In this document: piece after piece, positions 27,315-37,797 of the stretch
Layout: every line of letters begins with the position of its first letter
Position numbering within the stretch: the stretch's first letter is position 1
NCBI GenBank assembly: GCA_003149555.1
Contig: QCWE01000001.1
Location: forward strand, 147,702 to 211,701
DNA: 64,000 nt
Source of the DNA: Candidatus Aquiluna sp. XM-24bin5
GTDB lineage: Bacteria > Actinomycetota > Actinomycetia > Actinomycetales > Microbacteriaceae
Direction of reading: 5' to 3'
Position numbers and translations under genes: made by a program
Notes under the pieces: generated by a model
Databases searched by the model: none
What the model was told of the DNA's origin: nothing
The model's input: the letters and a program-made list of their open reading frames with translations, nothing else

Positions 27315-28625
27315 TTGGAACTAAAGCTAGATAGCTCAGTCGAATTCACCGCTGAGGCATCAAGGATCTCTAGAACCTTGCTGCCCAGCGGTGTTCGCAT
27401 TCTTAGCGAGGAGGTGCCCTCGGCACCTTCGGTTGCGATTGCGGCCTCGCTAGGGGTCGGCTCGCGCGATGAGACGGATGATCACCTCGGCTCCACCCAT
27501 TTCTTAGAGCACCTGTTGTTCAAGGGAACTGCAAGGCGTAGCGCGCGAGAAATTTCGGTTGCCTTTGACTCGGTGGGAGGCTCATCAAACGCAGCCACAG
27601 CAAAGGAGTACACCAGCTACTACGCGAGAGTCCAAAGCGCGGCGATGCCGCTTGCCATGGATGTCATTCTGGACATGTTCACCGCGGCAAAGTTAGACAG
27701 CAAAGATTTCGAAACCGAGCGCACGGTGATCCTCGAAGAGCTCGCAATGAATGAGGACGACCCCGAGGATGTCGCACACGAAGCCTTTGCCGATGCACTC
27801 ATGCCGAACACGGCGCTTGGAAGACCAATCGGCGGCAGTCCAGAGAGCATCAAGGCGGTGACTCGCGATCGCGTCTTTGAGCACTATCTCGAAAACTACA
27901 CTCCAGGGGCTCTGATTATCACGGCTGCAGGGGGCGTGAATCATGAAGAGCTAGTTGAGCTAGTGACTAAGCAGCTTGATTCTGTGGGGTGGTCAACGCC
28001 GGGAGCACCACTGGCCAGAAGACAGCAAGAGCCTGCGCAACTACCAGACCCAGAGCCCCTCAGGCTCATTACTAAGGACGTGCAGCAGGCAAACGTGCTC
28101 TTGGGTCACCAGAGCCTCCATGCTCTCGACGACAGGCGCTACGCGCTTGGAATCATGAACACTATTTTGGGTGGTGGGATGTCTTCCCGGCTCTACCAGG
28201 AGATTCGTGAGGACAGGGGGCTGGCCTACTCGACCTACTCCTATCAACATGGCTACTCAGACGCAGGCTTCTTTGGGATGTATGCGGGGTGTAGTCCCGA
28301 GAATGCTTCGGCGGTGGTCGACCTGATGCGTCAGGGACTTGACGGTATTGCTCAATCTGGTGTTACTGACCATGAATTTGAGTTGGCGCTCGGAAACATC
28401 ACCGGAGGCCTCGCGCTGCGATTCGAGGGAACCATTTCTCGCATGAACCGCCTAATGGGTGCGGAGCTTGGAAGTGGCGAGTGGCTGAGCGTTGGTGAAG
28501 TGCTGGAGCGCTTCCGCGCTGTCACCAAGGAAGAGGTTCAAGAGGTTGCGCAACTGATCAGCTCAAAACCCTCAACACTGGTAGCCGTGGGAAGTTCCCT
28601 TGGGCAGCTCGAGAAGAGAGCTTGA
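27315..28625 (+). CDS. M16 family zinc metallopeptidase (insulinase/pitrilysin type)
   Basis: A 436-residue single-chain M16 peptidase. The inverted zinc motif HFLEH is at residues 62-66, and the downstream glutamate lies in TVILEELAMNEDDP. The C-terminal M16 half includes the R-x-x-Y-type segment GGGMSSRLYQEIREDRGLAYS. It belongs to the group similar to mitochondrial processing peptidase that follows pnp in many actinobacteria. TTG at 27315 is the start used; no strong ribosome binding site is visible. The natural substrate is unknown. Confidence 0.9.
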   Translation: MELKLDSSVEFTAEASRISRTLLPSGVRILSEEVPSAPSVAIAASLGVGSRDETDDHLGSTHFLEHLLFKGTARRSAREISVAFDSVGGSSNAATAKEYTSYYARVQSAAMPLAMDVILDMFTAAKLDSKDFETERTVILEELAMNEDDPEDVAHEAFADALMPNTALGRPIGGSPESIKAVTRDRVFEHYLENYTPGALIITAAGGVNHEELVELVTKQLDSVGWSTPGAPLARRQQEPAQLPDPEPLRLITKDVQQANVLLGHQSLHALDDRRYALGIMNTILGGGMSSRLYQEIREDRGLAYSTYSYQHGYSDAGFFGMYAGCSPENASAVVDLMRQGLDGIAQSGVTDHEFELALGNITGGLALRFEGTISRMNRLMGAELGSGEWLSVGEVLERFRAVTKEEVQEVAQLISSKPSTLVAVGSSLGQLEKRA

Positions 28626-28638
28626 TAGGTTTAGCACC

Positions 28639-29355
28639 ATGATTTCAGTGGCAATCCTTGGAGCATCAGGCCGCATGGGCCGGCTTACCAAAGAGCTGGT
28701 TGACTCAGACGCCAACCTAAAGCTGCACGTTGCCATGGACTCCTCCTCTGCGCACCAGGAGATGTTGGGTGCGGATGTTGTTATTGATTTCACCAATCTC
28801 GAAGCCTCAGAGGAGCTAGTCAGGTTTGCCGTGCAGTCAGGAATGAAGGTCGTAGTTGGCACCTCCGGCTGGTCCGAAAACAAGCTGGCTGGCCTCGATA
28901 AGTTGCTCGGAGAGAATCCTTCGGCGGCAGTGGTTGTGGTGCCGAACTTCTCCATTGGTTCGATGCTGCTGCAGCGCTTTGCAGCCGAGGCAGCCGCGCA
29001 CTTCCAATCCATTGAGATCATCGAGGCTCACCACGCTGGCAAGCTCGATTCCCCCTCTGGCACCGCAATCAGAACGGCTGAGCAGATTTCCAAAAATCGA
29101 CGGTCCCAACCCCTGATTCCTGGTGTGGACCAGGATGCCAGGGGACAGGTAGTCGCGGGGGTTCCAATCCACTCGCTCAGGATGGACGGCGTCAGCGCTA
29201 AGCAAGACGTGGTTTTCGGGGCCGACAGCGAGCAGTTGGTGCTTAGCCACGACGTCACCTCGCACCGCGCCTATGCCGCTGGAATTCTGAAGTCCATCGA
29301 GTTTGCAGCAGGCGCTAAGGGTCTGACTATCGGTCTGGAGAATGTTCTTGGCTAA
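28639..29355 (+). CDS. dapB: 4-hydroxy-tetrahydrodipicolinate reductase
   Basis: NAD(P)H-dependent step of diaminopimelate/lysine synthesis. The 238-residue protein starts MISVAILGASGRMGRL (nucleotide-binding loop), then VVIDFTNLEA, VVGTSGW, the catalytic HHAGKLDSPSGTA and the SHRAYAAG segment. I use ATG 28639 since the Rossmann motif begins right there; the same frame runs on into the end of the preceding gene but that extension is unrelated. dapA and dapF are also in the window, though not adjacent. Confidence 0.95.
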   Translation: MISVAILGASGRMGRLTKELVDSDANLKLHVAMDSSSAHQEMLGADVVIDFTNLEASEELVRFAVQSGMKVVVGTSGWSENKLAGLDKLLGENPSAAVVVVPNFSIGSMLLQRFAAEAAAHFQSIEIIEAHHAGKLDSPSGTAIRTAEQISKNRRSQPLIPGVDQDARGQVVAGVPIHSLRMDGVSAKQDVVFGADSEQLVLSHDVTSHRAYAAGILKSIEFAAGAKGLTIGLENVLG

Positions 29356-29800
29356 ACCCGCTACTCTCGCGTGGCTTGCCGTAATTGTTTTTCTAACTCT
29401 GCTTTATGCCTTTCAGTTATTTGAAAGGGCAGTCGTGCTTTTGCAGGATGGCTCTGCTGTCGCTATTGCAATGGGCCTTGCGATCCTTGTATTGCCGCCA
29501 TTTGCACTCGCCTTTGTGATTATCGAGCTGCAGTTTGGCCTAAGGGCCGCAAAGCTCCAGCGCCTATCGGACGAGGCTGGACTTGGGTTCGACTACGAAG
29601 TTCGTCCCAGCGGCAGGGCGAAGCGCGAGAGCGCGGCGGTCGGCTTCGACCACTTTAAAACTTTGGTTGAACAAGATGAGGGTAATTACCTTTACTGGTT
29701 CCTACTCGCCGATGCCTACGACAAGATGGGTGACCGAGCTAGAGCTCGAAAGACGGCGAGAAAGTCTTTTCTACTTGCCAAGCAGGCCGGCGCGCTTTAG
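29342..29800 (+). CDS. membrane protein with TPR-like tail, function unknown
   Basis: A 152-residue protein with two membrane helices (about 8-27 and 41-64) and a soluble C-terminal part. The tail FKTLVEQDEGNYLYWFLLAD followed by AYDKMGDRARARKTARKSF resembles a single tetratricopeptide-type helix pair. The ATG lies inside the dapB end (14-base overlap), so it is coupled to dapB. Its 3' end overlaps the convergent DUF4395 gene by 30 bases. Function unknown. Confidence 0.75.
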   Translation: MFLAKPATLAWLAVIVFLTLLYAFQLFERAVVLLQDGSAVAIAMGLAILVLPPFALAFVIIELQFGLRAAKLQRLSDEAGLGFDYEVRPSGRAKRESAAVGFDHFKTLVEQDEGNYLYWFLLADAYDKMGDRARARKTARKSFLLAKQAGAL

Positions 29801-30220
29801 CAGCAGATACATCTGGCAGCCCAGGCAGAAGGCAAAGAATGCATTCAGAAAAGCCGCCACAAAAATAAAGGCAGCCGCAATCGCCACAACGAGCTCGCTG
29901 CCAAGCACGATGCCCAGACCACCGATAATCGCAAAGCTGAGTCCAACTTTCTGGGCAAACTGCGGAGGCCTAGGGTCTTCAAGTTCCGAAGGCTCTTTGA
30001 GCCGGGGTTTGATAAGCCTGCTGAAAAGAAGTTGGTAGGGGTGGGTCTTTGGAGCCAAAACGCTCCATAGAAAGAGCACCAGAAGTAATCCTGCAAGTGC
30101 ATAAGCCGTGGAGGGATTACCCAATGCTCCGATAGCAGCTGCAAATGCAAATAGCGAAATCACGCTGGTGATACCAGCTCCAAATCGAGGACCCCTGGGG
30201 TCGATAAACTGCACGCTCAT
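29771..30220 (-). CDS. DUF4395 family membrane protein
   Basis: A 149-residue membrane protein with about four helices and the family's FIDPRGPRFGAGITSV start and the NAFFAFCLGCQMYLLLKR ending. DUF4395 proteins commonly lie next to thioredoxin-like genes, as here, where the gene overlaps the upstream thioredoxin gene by four bases. The paired cysteines in CLGC could exchange disulfides with that partner; this is inference. ATG start at 30220. Confidence 0.87.
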   Translation of the reverse strand: MSVQFIDPRGPRFGAGITSVISLFAFAAAIGALGNPSTAYALAGLLLVLFLWSVLAPKTHPYQLLFSRLIKPRLKEPSELEDPRPPQFAQKVGLSFAIIGGLGIVLGSELVVAIAAAFIFVAAFLNAFFAFCLGCQMYLLLKRAGLLGK

Positions 30221-30654
30221 TTCACTCCTAGCTTCTCCAGTTCCTGTACAAGTAGCGGCAGCTTTGGCACGCCGCCGACGCGGTAGACAATCTCACCTCT
30301 TGGATTCAGCACAAAAACGGTGGGGGTCTGGCTGATCCCAAAGTGGGCGGCAATCTCGATTCGATCCGTGATATCTACCTCTAGGTGGCTGAGGCCACCC
30401 ATGCGATATTCCAGCTGGGCCAGCTGCCTTCTCACCCCTGGGCACTGCCCGCAGTACTCGGTTGAGAATTGCAGCAGGGTTGCCTTCTTGCCTAGATCGC
30501 TGGTTGGAACCCCGTTTTTGGTTGCCTTCAGCCGGGCTAGATCGACCCGCTCCTTGCCCGCGACCTTGTGGCCGCGACCCTGGAGAAATCGGTAGCCGAA
30601 ACCCAAGGCCAAGGCTCCTCCAATAAGTAGGCCGACGAGACTTAGGGAATCCAC
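30217..30654 (-). CDS. membrane-anchored thioredoxin-like protein
   Basis: A 145-residue protein with one N-terminal membrane helix (about residues 5-24) and a thioredoxin domain: LLQFSTEYCGQCPGVRRQL with the redox motif CGQC near residues 68-71, and the cis-Pro in ISQTPTVFVLN. With the helix near the N-terminus and few positive residues before it, the side of the membrane cannot be decided. GTG start at 30654. It heads a two-gene unit with DUF4395, suggesting a joint redox role in the envelope. Confidence 0.86.
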   Translation of the reverse strand: MDSLSLVGLLIGGALALGFGYRFLQGRGHKVAGKERVDLARLKATKNGVPTSDLGKKATLLQFSTEYCGQCPGVRRQLAQLEYRMGGLSHLEVDITDRIEIAAHFGISQTPTVFVLNPRGEIVYRVGGVPKLPLLVQELEKLGVK

Positions 30655-30734
30655 CGTGCAAGGTTAAGCGAAAAGGCGAGCTCTAGGCGGAGTGTTGCGC
30701 TTTTTTACTTATGCCTAGCTTTAGGCTTGCTCCG

Positions 30735-31463
30735 ATGAGTGAGATTGAATTTAGATCCGACGTGACTGTTGAGCTGGTTCGCTCCAGCGCGCAAGACGCT
30801 GACGTGCTTTTTGCGGCAAGGGTTTCTACTCAGGGTGAGCAGACTCTTGAGAGTGCCAAGGTTGCCGATGCCGAGATTGAGAAGCGTGACAAGGGACTTA
30901 TCAACTACCTGATGCGCGATCGCCACGGCTCACCTTTTGAGCACAACTCGATGACTTTTTACGTGCAGGCACCAATCTTTGTCTTCCGCGAGTTCATGCG
31001 CCACCGCATTGCAAGCTACAACGAGGAGTCTGGTCGCTACCGCGAGCTCAGGCCGGTCTTTTATGTCCCCGGCCCTGAACGAAAGCTGATTCAGGTTGGC
31101 AAGCCTGGCGCGTACGAATTTGAGGACGGTACGGCGGAGCAGACAGCCTTGGTTGAGCAGGAGACAATGGCCGTGACCAGAGCCGCATACGAGTCTTATC
31201 AACGCATGCTCGAGGCTGGTGTTGCCAGGGAGGTTGCACGAATCGTGCTGCCGCTGAATATCTACTCTTCGATGTATGTCACCATGAACGCCAGGTCGCT
31301 CATGAACTTCCTGTCGCTTCGTACCAAGCGCGAGGGAACTCACTTCCCCTCATTCCCGCAACGCGAGATCGAGATGGTGGCGGAGAAGATGGAAGAGGAG
31401 TGGGCCAAGCTCATGCCTCTGAGCTACGAGACCTTCAACGAGAACGGTCGGGTCGCTCCATAG
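30735..31463 (+). CDS. thyX: flavin-dependent thymidylate synthase
   Basis: Makes dTMP from dUMP with FAD and methylene-THF. The ThyX signature RHR-x-x-S-x-N-E-x-S-x-R is seen in FMRHRIASYNEESGRYREL; the C-terminal MYVTMNARSLMNFL segment is also typical. I use ATG 30735 (MSEIEFRSDVTVELV, 242 residues), where family alignments usually begin; an in-frame ATG at 30711 would add eight residues and lies in a small hairpin (GCCTA/TAGGC, 30713-30726). It begins the thyX-dapA-rnj run. Presence of ThyX, with no thyA seen here, is common in actinobacteria. Confidence 0.94.
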   Translation: MSEIEFRSDVTVELVRSSAQDADVLFAARVSTQGEQTLESAKVADAEIEKRDKGLINYLMRDRHGSPFEHNSMTFYVQAPIFVFREFMRHRIASYNEESGRYRELRPVFYVPGPERKLIQVGKPGAYEFEDGTAEQTALVEQETMAVTRAAYESYQRMLEAGVAREVARIVLPLNIYSSMYVTMNARSLMNFLSLRTKREGTHFPSFPQREIEMVAEKMEEEWAKLMPLSYETFNENGRVAP

Positions 31464-31496
31464 TCTTTCTCTCGCCTGTTTCGCTAGGCTAGCCGG

Positions 31497-32477
31497 ATGG
31501 TTACTCAAGAGCCCGATGTTTTTGGCCAGGTGCTTGTTGCGCTGGTGACGCCTATGAATCACGAGGGCGAAGTCGACTGGGATGCCACCGAGAGGCACAT
31601 CGACTACGTGATTTCTGCTGGCGCTGATGGCGTTGTCGTCACTGGCACCACAGGTGAAACCTCAACGCTCACAGATGCTGAGAAGATCAAGCTGGTTGAA
31701 GTTGGCAAGTCGGTGTCTTCCGGCAGGGCCAAGATCATTACTGGTGGAGGTTCGAACGAGACCGCACACGCAATCCAGCTCTACAAGGCAAGTGAGAAGG
31801 CTGGTGCGGATGGAGTCATGGTTGTGACCCCTTACTACAACAAGCCAACTCAGGCCGGCATTCTGACTCACTTCAGGTTGATTGCAGATGCCACCGATCT
31901 TCCGGTAATTCTCTACGACATTCCTGGTAGGACTGGCGTGCCAATTTCATACGACACCTTCCACAGAGCGGCAAAGCACCCGAACATTGTCGCTATCAAG
32001 GACGCGAAGGGCGATCTGGCTCAGACCTCGAGACTGCTTCTGGAGACTGGGCTGATGTATTTCTCGGGAGACGACTCAAACGTGCTGCCACACCTTTCAC
32101 TCGGTGCTACGGGTCTAATTGGCGTGACCGCAAACATTGCCCCCCATGCCTACAGAGCAATGGTTGATGCCACGAATGCCAATGATTTCCATTCGGCGCT
32201 CGCGGTTCATAACGCTCTTGAGCCACTGCAGAGAGCTGTTATGACACACGTTCCCGGGACGGTTGCAGCAAAGTATGTTCTGCACGGCCTTGGAAAGATC
32301 TCATCGCCTCGCGTGAGGCTTCCATTGGTTGGTCCAGAGGACCATGAGGCTGCACTCATCGAGGGCGGCATCGACCAGGTCAAGGAGGTGCCGGGAATCA
32401 GCTTCGACAACTTCCGGCCTGATCGCAACGCGGCCGCTGGCGGAGCATTGCCAAAGGTCGCCGGAACCACTCGCTAG
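31497..32477 (+). CDS. dapA: 4-hydroxy-tetrahydrodipicolinate synthase
   Basis: Condenses pyruvate with aspartate semialdehyde in the diaminopimelate/lysine pathway. The 326-residue TIM-barrel protein has GTTGETSTLTDAEK (phosphate/pyruvate binding), the catalytic Tyr in VVTPYYNKPTQ and the Schiff-base Lys in NIVAIKDAKGD. ATG start at 31497. The rnj start overlaps its stop (TAGTG). Confidence 0.95.
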   Translation: MVTQEPDVFGQVLVALVTPMNHEGEVDWDATERHIDYVISAGADGVVVTGTTGETSTLTDAEKIKLVEVGKSVSSGRAKIITGGGSNETAHAIQLYKASEKAGADGVMVVTPYYNKPTQAGILTHFRLIADATDLPVILYDIPGRTGVPISYDTFHRAAKHPNIVAIKDAKGDLAQTSRLLLETGLMYFSGDDSNVLPHLSLGATGLIGVTANIAPHAYRAMVDATNANDFHSALAVHNALEPLQRAVMTHVPGTVAAKYVLHGLGKISSPRVRLPLVGPEDHEAALIEGGIDQVKEVPGISFDNFRPDRNAAAGGALPKVAGTTR

Positions 32478-34159
32478 TGCAGATCAGCCCGCCTCCCGCA
32501 CTCCAACCAGGAGTCCTCCGGATAGTTCCCCTAGGGGGACTCGGAGAGATTGGGCGGAATATGACCGTCTTCGAACTTGACGAGAAGATTCTGATTGTTG
32601 ATTGCGGTGTTCTCTTCCCGGAAGAAACTCAGCCAGGGGTGGATGTAATCCTCCCCGATCTTGGCTATTTAGAAGACAAGCTGGATCGCGTCATCGGTCT
32701 GGTTCTCACGCATGGCCACGAAGACCACATAGGTGGTGTGCCCTACCTGCTGCGCATGCGTCCAGACATTCCAATAATGGGCTCGCAGCTAACTCTGGCT
32801 TTAGTTGAGGGGAAGCTGAAGGAGCACCGAATCAACCCCTTCACTCACACGGTGAAGGAAGGCATGCGGGAACAAGTTGGCCCGTTCAATCTTGAGTTTT
32901 TAGCGGTAAATCACTCAATCCCAGATTCGCTGGCCATAGTGATTCGAAGCGCTGCTGGAAGCGTATTGGCAACCGGTGATTTCAAGATGGACCAGCTGCC
33001 CCTCGATGGAAGGATTACAGATCTCAGGGGATTTGCGAGAGTCGGCGAGGAGGGCCTCGACCTGTTTATGGTCGATAGCACCAATGCCGATGTGCCTGGG
33101 TTTACTCCACTGGAGCGCGAAATTGGGCCAGTGATTGAGTCGGTGATAGCAAAGACCCCGGGCAAGGTTGTGGTGGCATCTTTCGCCTCCCACGTCCACA
33201 GAGTCCAGCAGGTCATAGATGCTGCGGTTGCTAATGGCCGAAAGGTCGTTTTCGTCGGTCGCAGCATGGTCAAAAACATGGGCATTGCCGCTGACCTTGG
33301 CTACTTGAGGGTTCCCGAGAATTCTGTCGTGGACCTCAACGACAGCGATCGAATTCCTGACAATCAGTTGGTATTCATGTCCACAGGCTCGCAGGGTGAG
33401 CCAATGGCTGTGCTGTCGAGAATCTCAAATAGCGACCACCGCATATCCATTGGTGAGTCAGACACAGTTCTGCTTGCGAGCTCACTGATTCCAGGTAACG
33501 AGAATGCTGTTTATCGAGTCATAGACGGACTAACCAAGCTTGGAGCAAACGTTGTTCATAAAGGCAACGCCAAGGTTCATGTTTCTGGACACAGCGCAGC
33601 CGGCGAGCTTTTGTACTGCTACAACATCCTCAAGCCACGGAACGTGCTTCCTATACACGGGGAATACCGCCATCTGACTGCAAATGCGAAACTGGCAATC
33701 CAAACCGGTGTCAATCCTGAGCAGGTTCTAATCGCTGAAGACGGGGCAGTGATTGACCTTCGAGATTCGGTTGCCAGCATCGTCGGGCGAGTGCCCTGCG
33801 ACATGCTCTACGTCGACGGCAAGACCGTTGGCAAGATAACTGAGGAAGATCTTCGCGACCGCATGATTCTGGCTGCTGAGGGCTTTATCTCAATTTTTGC
33901 CGTTGTAGACCGCGAGACCGGAAGAGTGGTTGAGGGACCTGAGATCAGGGCCCGCGCCTATGCCGAGGAGGACCACGTCTTTGACGATATCCTCCCCACG
34001 ATCGAAAAGGCTCTTGCGGATGCTGCCAACGACGGTGTGCGAGACAGCTATCAACTGCAGCAGGTTATCCGCCGGACGGTCGGATCCTGGGTGGCGAAAG
34101 CCCATAGGCGCAAGCCAATGATCATTCCAATCGTTGTCTACTCCTCCCGCCCTGCCTAA
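32477..34159 (+). CDS. rnj: ribonuclease J
   Basis: Metallo-beta-lactamase/beta-CASP RNase with endo- and 5' exonuclease activity, a main mRNA decay and rRNA maturation enzyme in actinobacteria. The 560-residue protein has the HGHEDH zinc motif at residues 79-84, LATGDFKMD, a beta-CASP region ([26 protein letters not shown]) and the C-terminal [11 protein letters not shown] motif. The GTG start overlaps the dapA stop. PNPase, its likely partner in decay, is encoded about 5 kb upstream. Confidence 0.95.
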   Translation: MQISPPPALQPGVLRIVPLGGLGEIGRNMTVFELDEKILIVDCGVLFPEETQPGVDVILPDLGYLEDKLDRVIGLVLTHGHEDHIGGVPYLLRMRPDIPIMGSQLTLALVEGKLKEHRINPFTHTVKEGMREQVGPFNLEFLAVNHSIPDSLAIVIRSAAGSVLATGDFKMDQLPLDGRITDLRGFARVGEEGLDLFMVDSTNADVPGFTPLEREIGPVIESVIAKTPGKVVVASFASHVHRVQQVIDAAVANGRKVVFVGRSMVKNMGIAADLGYLRVPENSVVDLNDSDRIPDNQLVFMSTGSQGEPMAVLSRISNSDHRISIGESDTVLLASSLIPGNENAVYRVIDGLTKLGANVVHKGNAKVHVSGHSAAGELLYCYNILKPRNVLPIHGEYRHLTANAKLAIQTGVNPEQVLIAEDGAVIDLRDSVASIVGRVPCDMLYVDGKTVGKITEEDLRDRMILAAEGFISIFAVVDRETGRVVEGPEIRARAYAEEDHVFDDILPTIEKALADAANDGVRDSYQLQQVIRRTVGSWVAKAHRRKPMIIPIVVYSSRPA

Positions 34160-34164
34160 CGTGT

Positions 34165-34190
34165 AAAAGGCCGGGTGCTTGCTACCTTTT
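34165..34190 (+). promoter_or_regulatory. short inverted repeat and possible promoter before ftsK
   Basis: Arms AAAAGG (34165-34170) and CCTTTT (34185-34190) bracket a 14-base loop, the right arm running into six T residues. It could be a weak terminator after rnj. TGCTACCTT overlapping the right arm resembles an extended -10, seven bases before the ftsK ATG, and ftsK has no Shine-Dalgarno, so a leaderless ftsK transcript is possible. Confidence 0.3.
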
Positions 34191-34194
34191 TTCC

Positions 34195-36702
34195 ATGGCT
34201 GCAAAGACCCCTCCACCAAGACGGCCGGGTGGAAAGAAACCATCGCGCCCGGCTTCGTCAAAGTCTGTGCAGCCCAAAGACAAGAAATCTTCCAAGACCG
34301 AGCTCTGGCCTATGTTTACCAAAGGCTACATGGCACTAGCTCACGGTCTTGGTGGGGTAGTAAGAGCCTTTAGCACCGAGCGGTTAGCTGAGAACGATCG
34401 TCGAGATGGAGCACCTTTCTTCCTGTTTTTGCTGAGCATCCTGGGGGCAGCATTCGCTTGGTTTTTGATAGGCGAGACCTGGGCGACTCTGATTCACCAG
34501 TACACCTTCGGAATGCTTTTTGGGCTGGTGAGTTTTTCGCTCCCGGTTATCTTCTTTGGCTACTCACTGTTTCTTTTCAGGCACCCGGCCTCAATTCGAG
34601 ATGGTTCCCGATTTGCGCTTGGCTTCTGGCTCTTCCTGTCAGTTATTTCTGGCTTTTTTCACGTCTTCCTTGGGAGCCCGTCACCGCAGGATGGGGTGCC
34701 GCTCCTCGCAGAGGCGGGTGGGCTATTCGGCTGGCTAGTTGGCGGACCACTGCTCACCTTGCTGAGCATCTGGGGTGCCGTGCCGGCGCTAGTGGTTTTG
34801 GCTGCGTCCTCTGTTTTGATAATGACCGGCACTCCTCCGAACCGGATCAAAGAGCGCCTCGGGGAGCTTTACCGGTTCTTGTTCAATGCCTCAGCTCCAG
34901 AGGTATCAAGCGATGCTTTTGATGGCAAAAAGTCAAAGTGGTGGCAGTCTTCCAAAGAGCAAGAAGAGGCGTTTGAGACTCCGGTCGTAGACATTCCAGA
35001 GTTTGTAGAGAGCGACCTTGAATCCGTTGAAGAGCTACCCGATGCAGAGATTGCTCCTGAGCCGGAGGTAGACCTGGAGTTCCTCAATGGTGAGGAGGGT
35101 CTCACCGAGCCGATCGACATACCTCCTCCGAAGTCGAAAAAGCCTTACGTATTGCCTGCAATCTCGGTTCTAGCAGCTGGCACTCCAGCCAAGGCCAAGA
35201 GTGAGGTCAACAGTCAGGTCGCTGCGGCGATTGACGCAGTCTTCAAGGAGTTTGATGTTCAGGCAAAGGTTTCGGGCTTCCAACGCGGACCAACTGTTAC
35301 TAGGTATGAGGTAGAGCTCGCACCTGGCGTGAAGGTCGAAGCGGTAACTCGCCTGACAAACAACATCTCCTATGCCGTTGCTTCGAATGAGGTGCGAATC
35401 CTGGCTCCGATCCCTGGAAAAAGCGCCATCGGCATTGAGATACCCAACTCCGATCGTGAAACTGTTTCACTGGGCGATGTTCTGAGAAGCAAAAACGCCA
35501 ATTCCAGTACCCATCCGCTCACCATTGGGGTAGGTAAGGACGTTGAGGGCGGCTACCTGGTTGCAAACCTTGCCAAGATGCCTCACCTTCTGGTTGCCGG
35601 TGCAACTGGCGCTGGTAAGTCAAGCTTTGTGAATTCGATGATCACATCGATTTTGATGCGAGCTACCCCGGCCGAGGTCCGCATGGTGCTTGTGGATCCA
35701 AAGCGAGTGGAGCTAAGTGCCTATCAGGGAGTTCCACACCTCGTCACGCCGATTATCACCAACCCCAAGAAAGCTGCCGAGGCTCTGCAGTGGGTAGTCA
35801 AAGAGATGGACTCTCGCTATGACGACCTCGCATCATTTGGCTTCAAGCACATTGATGACTTCAACCGTGCTGTAGTCGCTGGGGAGATATCGGTACCTGA
35901 GAACTCGCAGCGCGAGTTGCAGCCGTACCCCTACCTGCTGGTGGTCGTAGACGAGCTTGCGGATTTGATGATTGTTGCCCCACGCGATGTCGAGGATGCG
36001 ATCGTGAGGATCACCCAGCTGGCAAGGGCAAGCGGTATCCACCTGGTGCTTGCTACACAGCGCCCATCAGTTGATGTTGTCACCGGACTAATCAAGGCAA
36101 ACGTCCCCTCAAGATTGGCCTTCAGCGTCTCGTCCGTCACTGACTCACGCGTGATACTCGACCAGCCGGGAGCCGAGAAGCTCGTCGGTCAGGGCGATGC
36201 GCTCTTTGCGCCCATGGGTTCAAACAAGCCAATTCGCGTGCAGGGAGCATGGGTTTCAGAGGCGGAGATGTCGAAGGTCGTCTCTCATGTCAAGCAGCAG
36301 ATGGACCCGGAGTATCGCTCAGATGTGACTGCCACCGCTCAGGCCAGGATCATCGACAGCGATATCGGGGATGACCTTGAGCTGCTGCTTGCCGCTTGCG
36401 ATCTGGTTGTTAATTCGCAGTTTGGCTCCACCTCGATGCTCCAGCGCAAGCTCAGGGTCGGCTTTGCCAAGGCTGGACGCCTTATGGACCTTCTCGAGTC
36501 AAGGGCTGTAGTGGGCCCCTCAGAAGGATCCAAGGCTAGAGAGGTGCTCGTGAAGCCCGAAGACCTCGCTGCCACTCTTGCTCGAATCTCGGGTCAAACC
36601 ACGGCAAGCGTGGAAGGTGATGTTGCGCCGACCAACTCAACAGGGGAGGATAGCGACGATGAAGATGCGTGGCAGCTCACCGGCAGAAGAGATGACTTCT
36701 AA
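34195..36702 (+). CDS. ftsK: DNA translocase FtsK/SpoIIIE
   Basis: Septal DNA pump that clears chromosome ends during division. The 835-residue protein has a basic N-terminus, four to five membrane helices (about 80-225), an acidic linker (250-320) and the motor: alpha domain ([23 protein letters not shown]), RecA-like beta domain with Walker A GATGAGKS at 469-476 and Walker [13 protein letters not shown], and a C-terminal gamma winged-helix domain ([20 protein letters not shown]). It uses ATG 34195 without a visible ribosome binding site. The linker is short compared with E. coli FtsK. Confidence 0.96.
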   Translation: MAAKTPPPRRPGGKKPSRPASSKSVQPKDKKSSKTELWPMFTKGYMALAHGLGGVVRAFSTERLAENDRRDGAPFFLFLLSILGAAFAWFLIGETWATLIHQYTFGMLFGLVSFSLPVIFFGYSLFLFRHPASIRDGSRFALGFWLFLSVISGFFHVFLGSPSPQDGVPLLAEAGGLFGWLVGGPLLTLLSIWGAVPALVVLAASSVLIMTGTPPNRIKERLGELYRFLFNASAPEVSSDAFDGKKSKWWQSSKEQEEAFETPVVDIPEFVESDLESVEELPDAEIAPEPEVDLEFLNGEEGLTEPIDIPPPKSKKPYVLPAISVLAAGTPAKAKSEVNSQVAAAIDAVFKEFDVQAKVSGFQRGPTVTRYEVELAPGVKVEAVTRLTNNISYAVASNEVRILAPIPGKSAIGIEIPNSDRETVSLGDVLRSKNANSSTHPLTIGVGKDVEGGYLVANLAKMPHLLVAGATGAGKSSFVNSMITSILMRATPAEVRMVLVDPKRVELSAYQGVPHLVTPIITNPKKAAEALQWVVKEMDSRYDDLASFGFKHIDDFNRAVVAGEISVPENSQRELQPYPYLLVVVDELADLMIVAPRDVEDAIVRITQLARASGIHLVLATQRPSVDVVTGLIKANVPSRLAFSVSSVTDSRVILDQPGAEKLVGQGDALFAPMGSNKPIRVQGAWVSEAEMSKVVSHVKQQMDPEYRSDVTATAQARIIDSDIGDDLELLLAACDLVVNSQFGSTSMLQRKLRVGFAKAGRLMDLLESRAVVGPSEGSKAREVLVKPEDLAATLARISGQTTASVEGDVAPTNSTGEDSDDEDAWQLTGRRDDF

Positions 36703-37240
36703 GGGCTTTTTCTACCGCCAGACTCCAAACCTGATCACCGGTGGCCGCATTGCGCTTGTTCCCGTTGTGCTTTGGATGCTGATTGAGTTCTGGGACAACC
36801 CTTGGGGCAGGTTCTTTGCCATGCTCCTGCTGATTGCCGCCGCCTCTACGGACGGCCTGGATGGGTCAATCGCGCGGAAGCGAAACCTAGTTACCAACCT
36901 TGGCAAGATTCTCGATCCGATCGCGGACAAGGCTCTACTCTCGGGATCGCTACTGGTCCTCTCGTTCCTAGGCGCTGTTCCTTGGGCAGCAACTCTGATC
37001 ATTCTCGGCCGCGAGCTTGGGATAACGCTTTATCGACTTGTCGTGATTCGAAAGCATGTCATTGGAGCCTCCGGCTGGGGCAAGTTCAAGACAGTCATGC
37101 AGATAGTTGCTATTTGTATGGTGATTGCCCCATTTGGGTTCTTGGGCCCTTGGTTTGATTGGCTGACTCAGATCGTTTTGTGGTTCACGGTGGCGCTCAC
37201 TGTTTACACGGGCGTCCAATACCTGGTCCCGAAGAAATGA
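36659..37240 (+). CDS. pgsA: CDP-diacylglycerol--glycerol-3-phosphate 3-phosphatidyltransferase
   Basis: Membrane enzyme that makes phosphatidylglycerol phosphate. The CDP-alcohol phosphotransferase motif is complete: DGLDGSIAR, then [12 protein letters not shown]. About five membrane helices in 193 residues. I choose ATG 36659 because GGGGAGGA ends eight bases before it; this overlaps the ftsK end by 44 bases. A later ATG at 36692 ([13 protein letters not shown]) is the alternative and would match the usual family N-terminus more closely. Confidence 0.93.
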   Translation: MKMRGSSPAEEMTSKGFFYRQTPNLITGGRIALVPVVLWMLIEFWDNPWGRFFAMLLLIAAASTDGLDGSIARKRNLVTNLGKILDPIADKALLSGSLLVLSFLGAVPWAATLIILGRELGITLYRLVVIRKHVIGASGWGKFKTVMQIVAICMVIAPFGFLGPWFDWLTQIVLWFTVALTVYTGVQYLVPKK

Positions 37241-37716
37241 TTATTGCCTCGGCATTGGCCAAAGATCTCCACATCGCAACGGCTGAATCCCTGACGGGCG
37301 GTGGAGTAAGCGCAAAGCTTGCCCAGACCCCAGGGGCATCAAAGGTTCTGCTGGGAGGGATAACTGCATACCAGGATGAGATTAAGTCGCAAGTAGTGGG
37401 CGCGTCCGCGCAGCTAATCGCTCAACAGAGCGCTGTGGATGCGGAGGTCTGCGCTCAGCTCGCCGGAGGCGTCCGCTCCAAGTTTGCAGTCGCCATGGGG
37501 TTGGATGAATCTCGCGTGATAGGCATCGCGACAACCGGTGTTGCCGGCCCTGAGGCAGTTCAAGGAAAGCGAGTTGGCGAGGTATTCATCGGGATTGCCT
37601 CAAGTTCGGGCGTAAAGGTTTTTGGGGAGAACTTTGAAGGAGATCGGTTGGCAATAATCGAAGCGACGATTGCTCGCTGCGAAGAGGTCCTGATGGAAGA
37701 AATTGAGCTTCTTTGA
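37237..37716 (+). CDS. pncC: CinA C-terminal domain protein (nicotinamide-nucleotide amidase)
   Basis: Stand-alone CinA C-terminal domain of 159 residues, a family whose studied members deamidate NMN in NAD salvage. Motifs: ATAESLTGGGVSAKLAQTPGAS with the Ser-Lys type active site, GGITAYQDEIK and GIATTGVAGPEA. The N-terminal CinA domain is absent, as in other actinobacteria at this locus. The ATG overlaps the pgsA TGA (ATGA), so the two are coupled. Confidence 0.9.
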   Translation: MIIASALAKDLHIATAESLTGGGVSAKLAQTPGASKVLLGGITAYQDEIKSQVVGASAQLIAQQSAVDAEVCAQLAGGVRSKFAVAMGLDESRVIGIATTGVAGPEAVQGKRVGEVFIGIASSSGVKVFGENFEGDRLAIIEATIARCEEVLMEEIELL

Positions 37717-37797
37717 GGTTTAGCCTCAGGAAATACTCAGTAACCGGAATTACTCTTTGTCACATCCAGAGGGTAAGTTAGAGGGCCAGGAGGAAAC

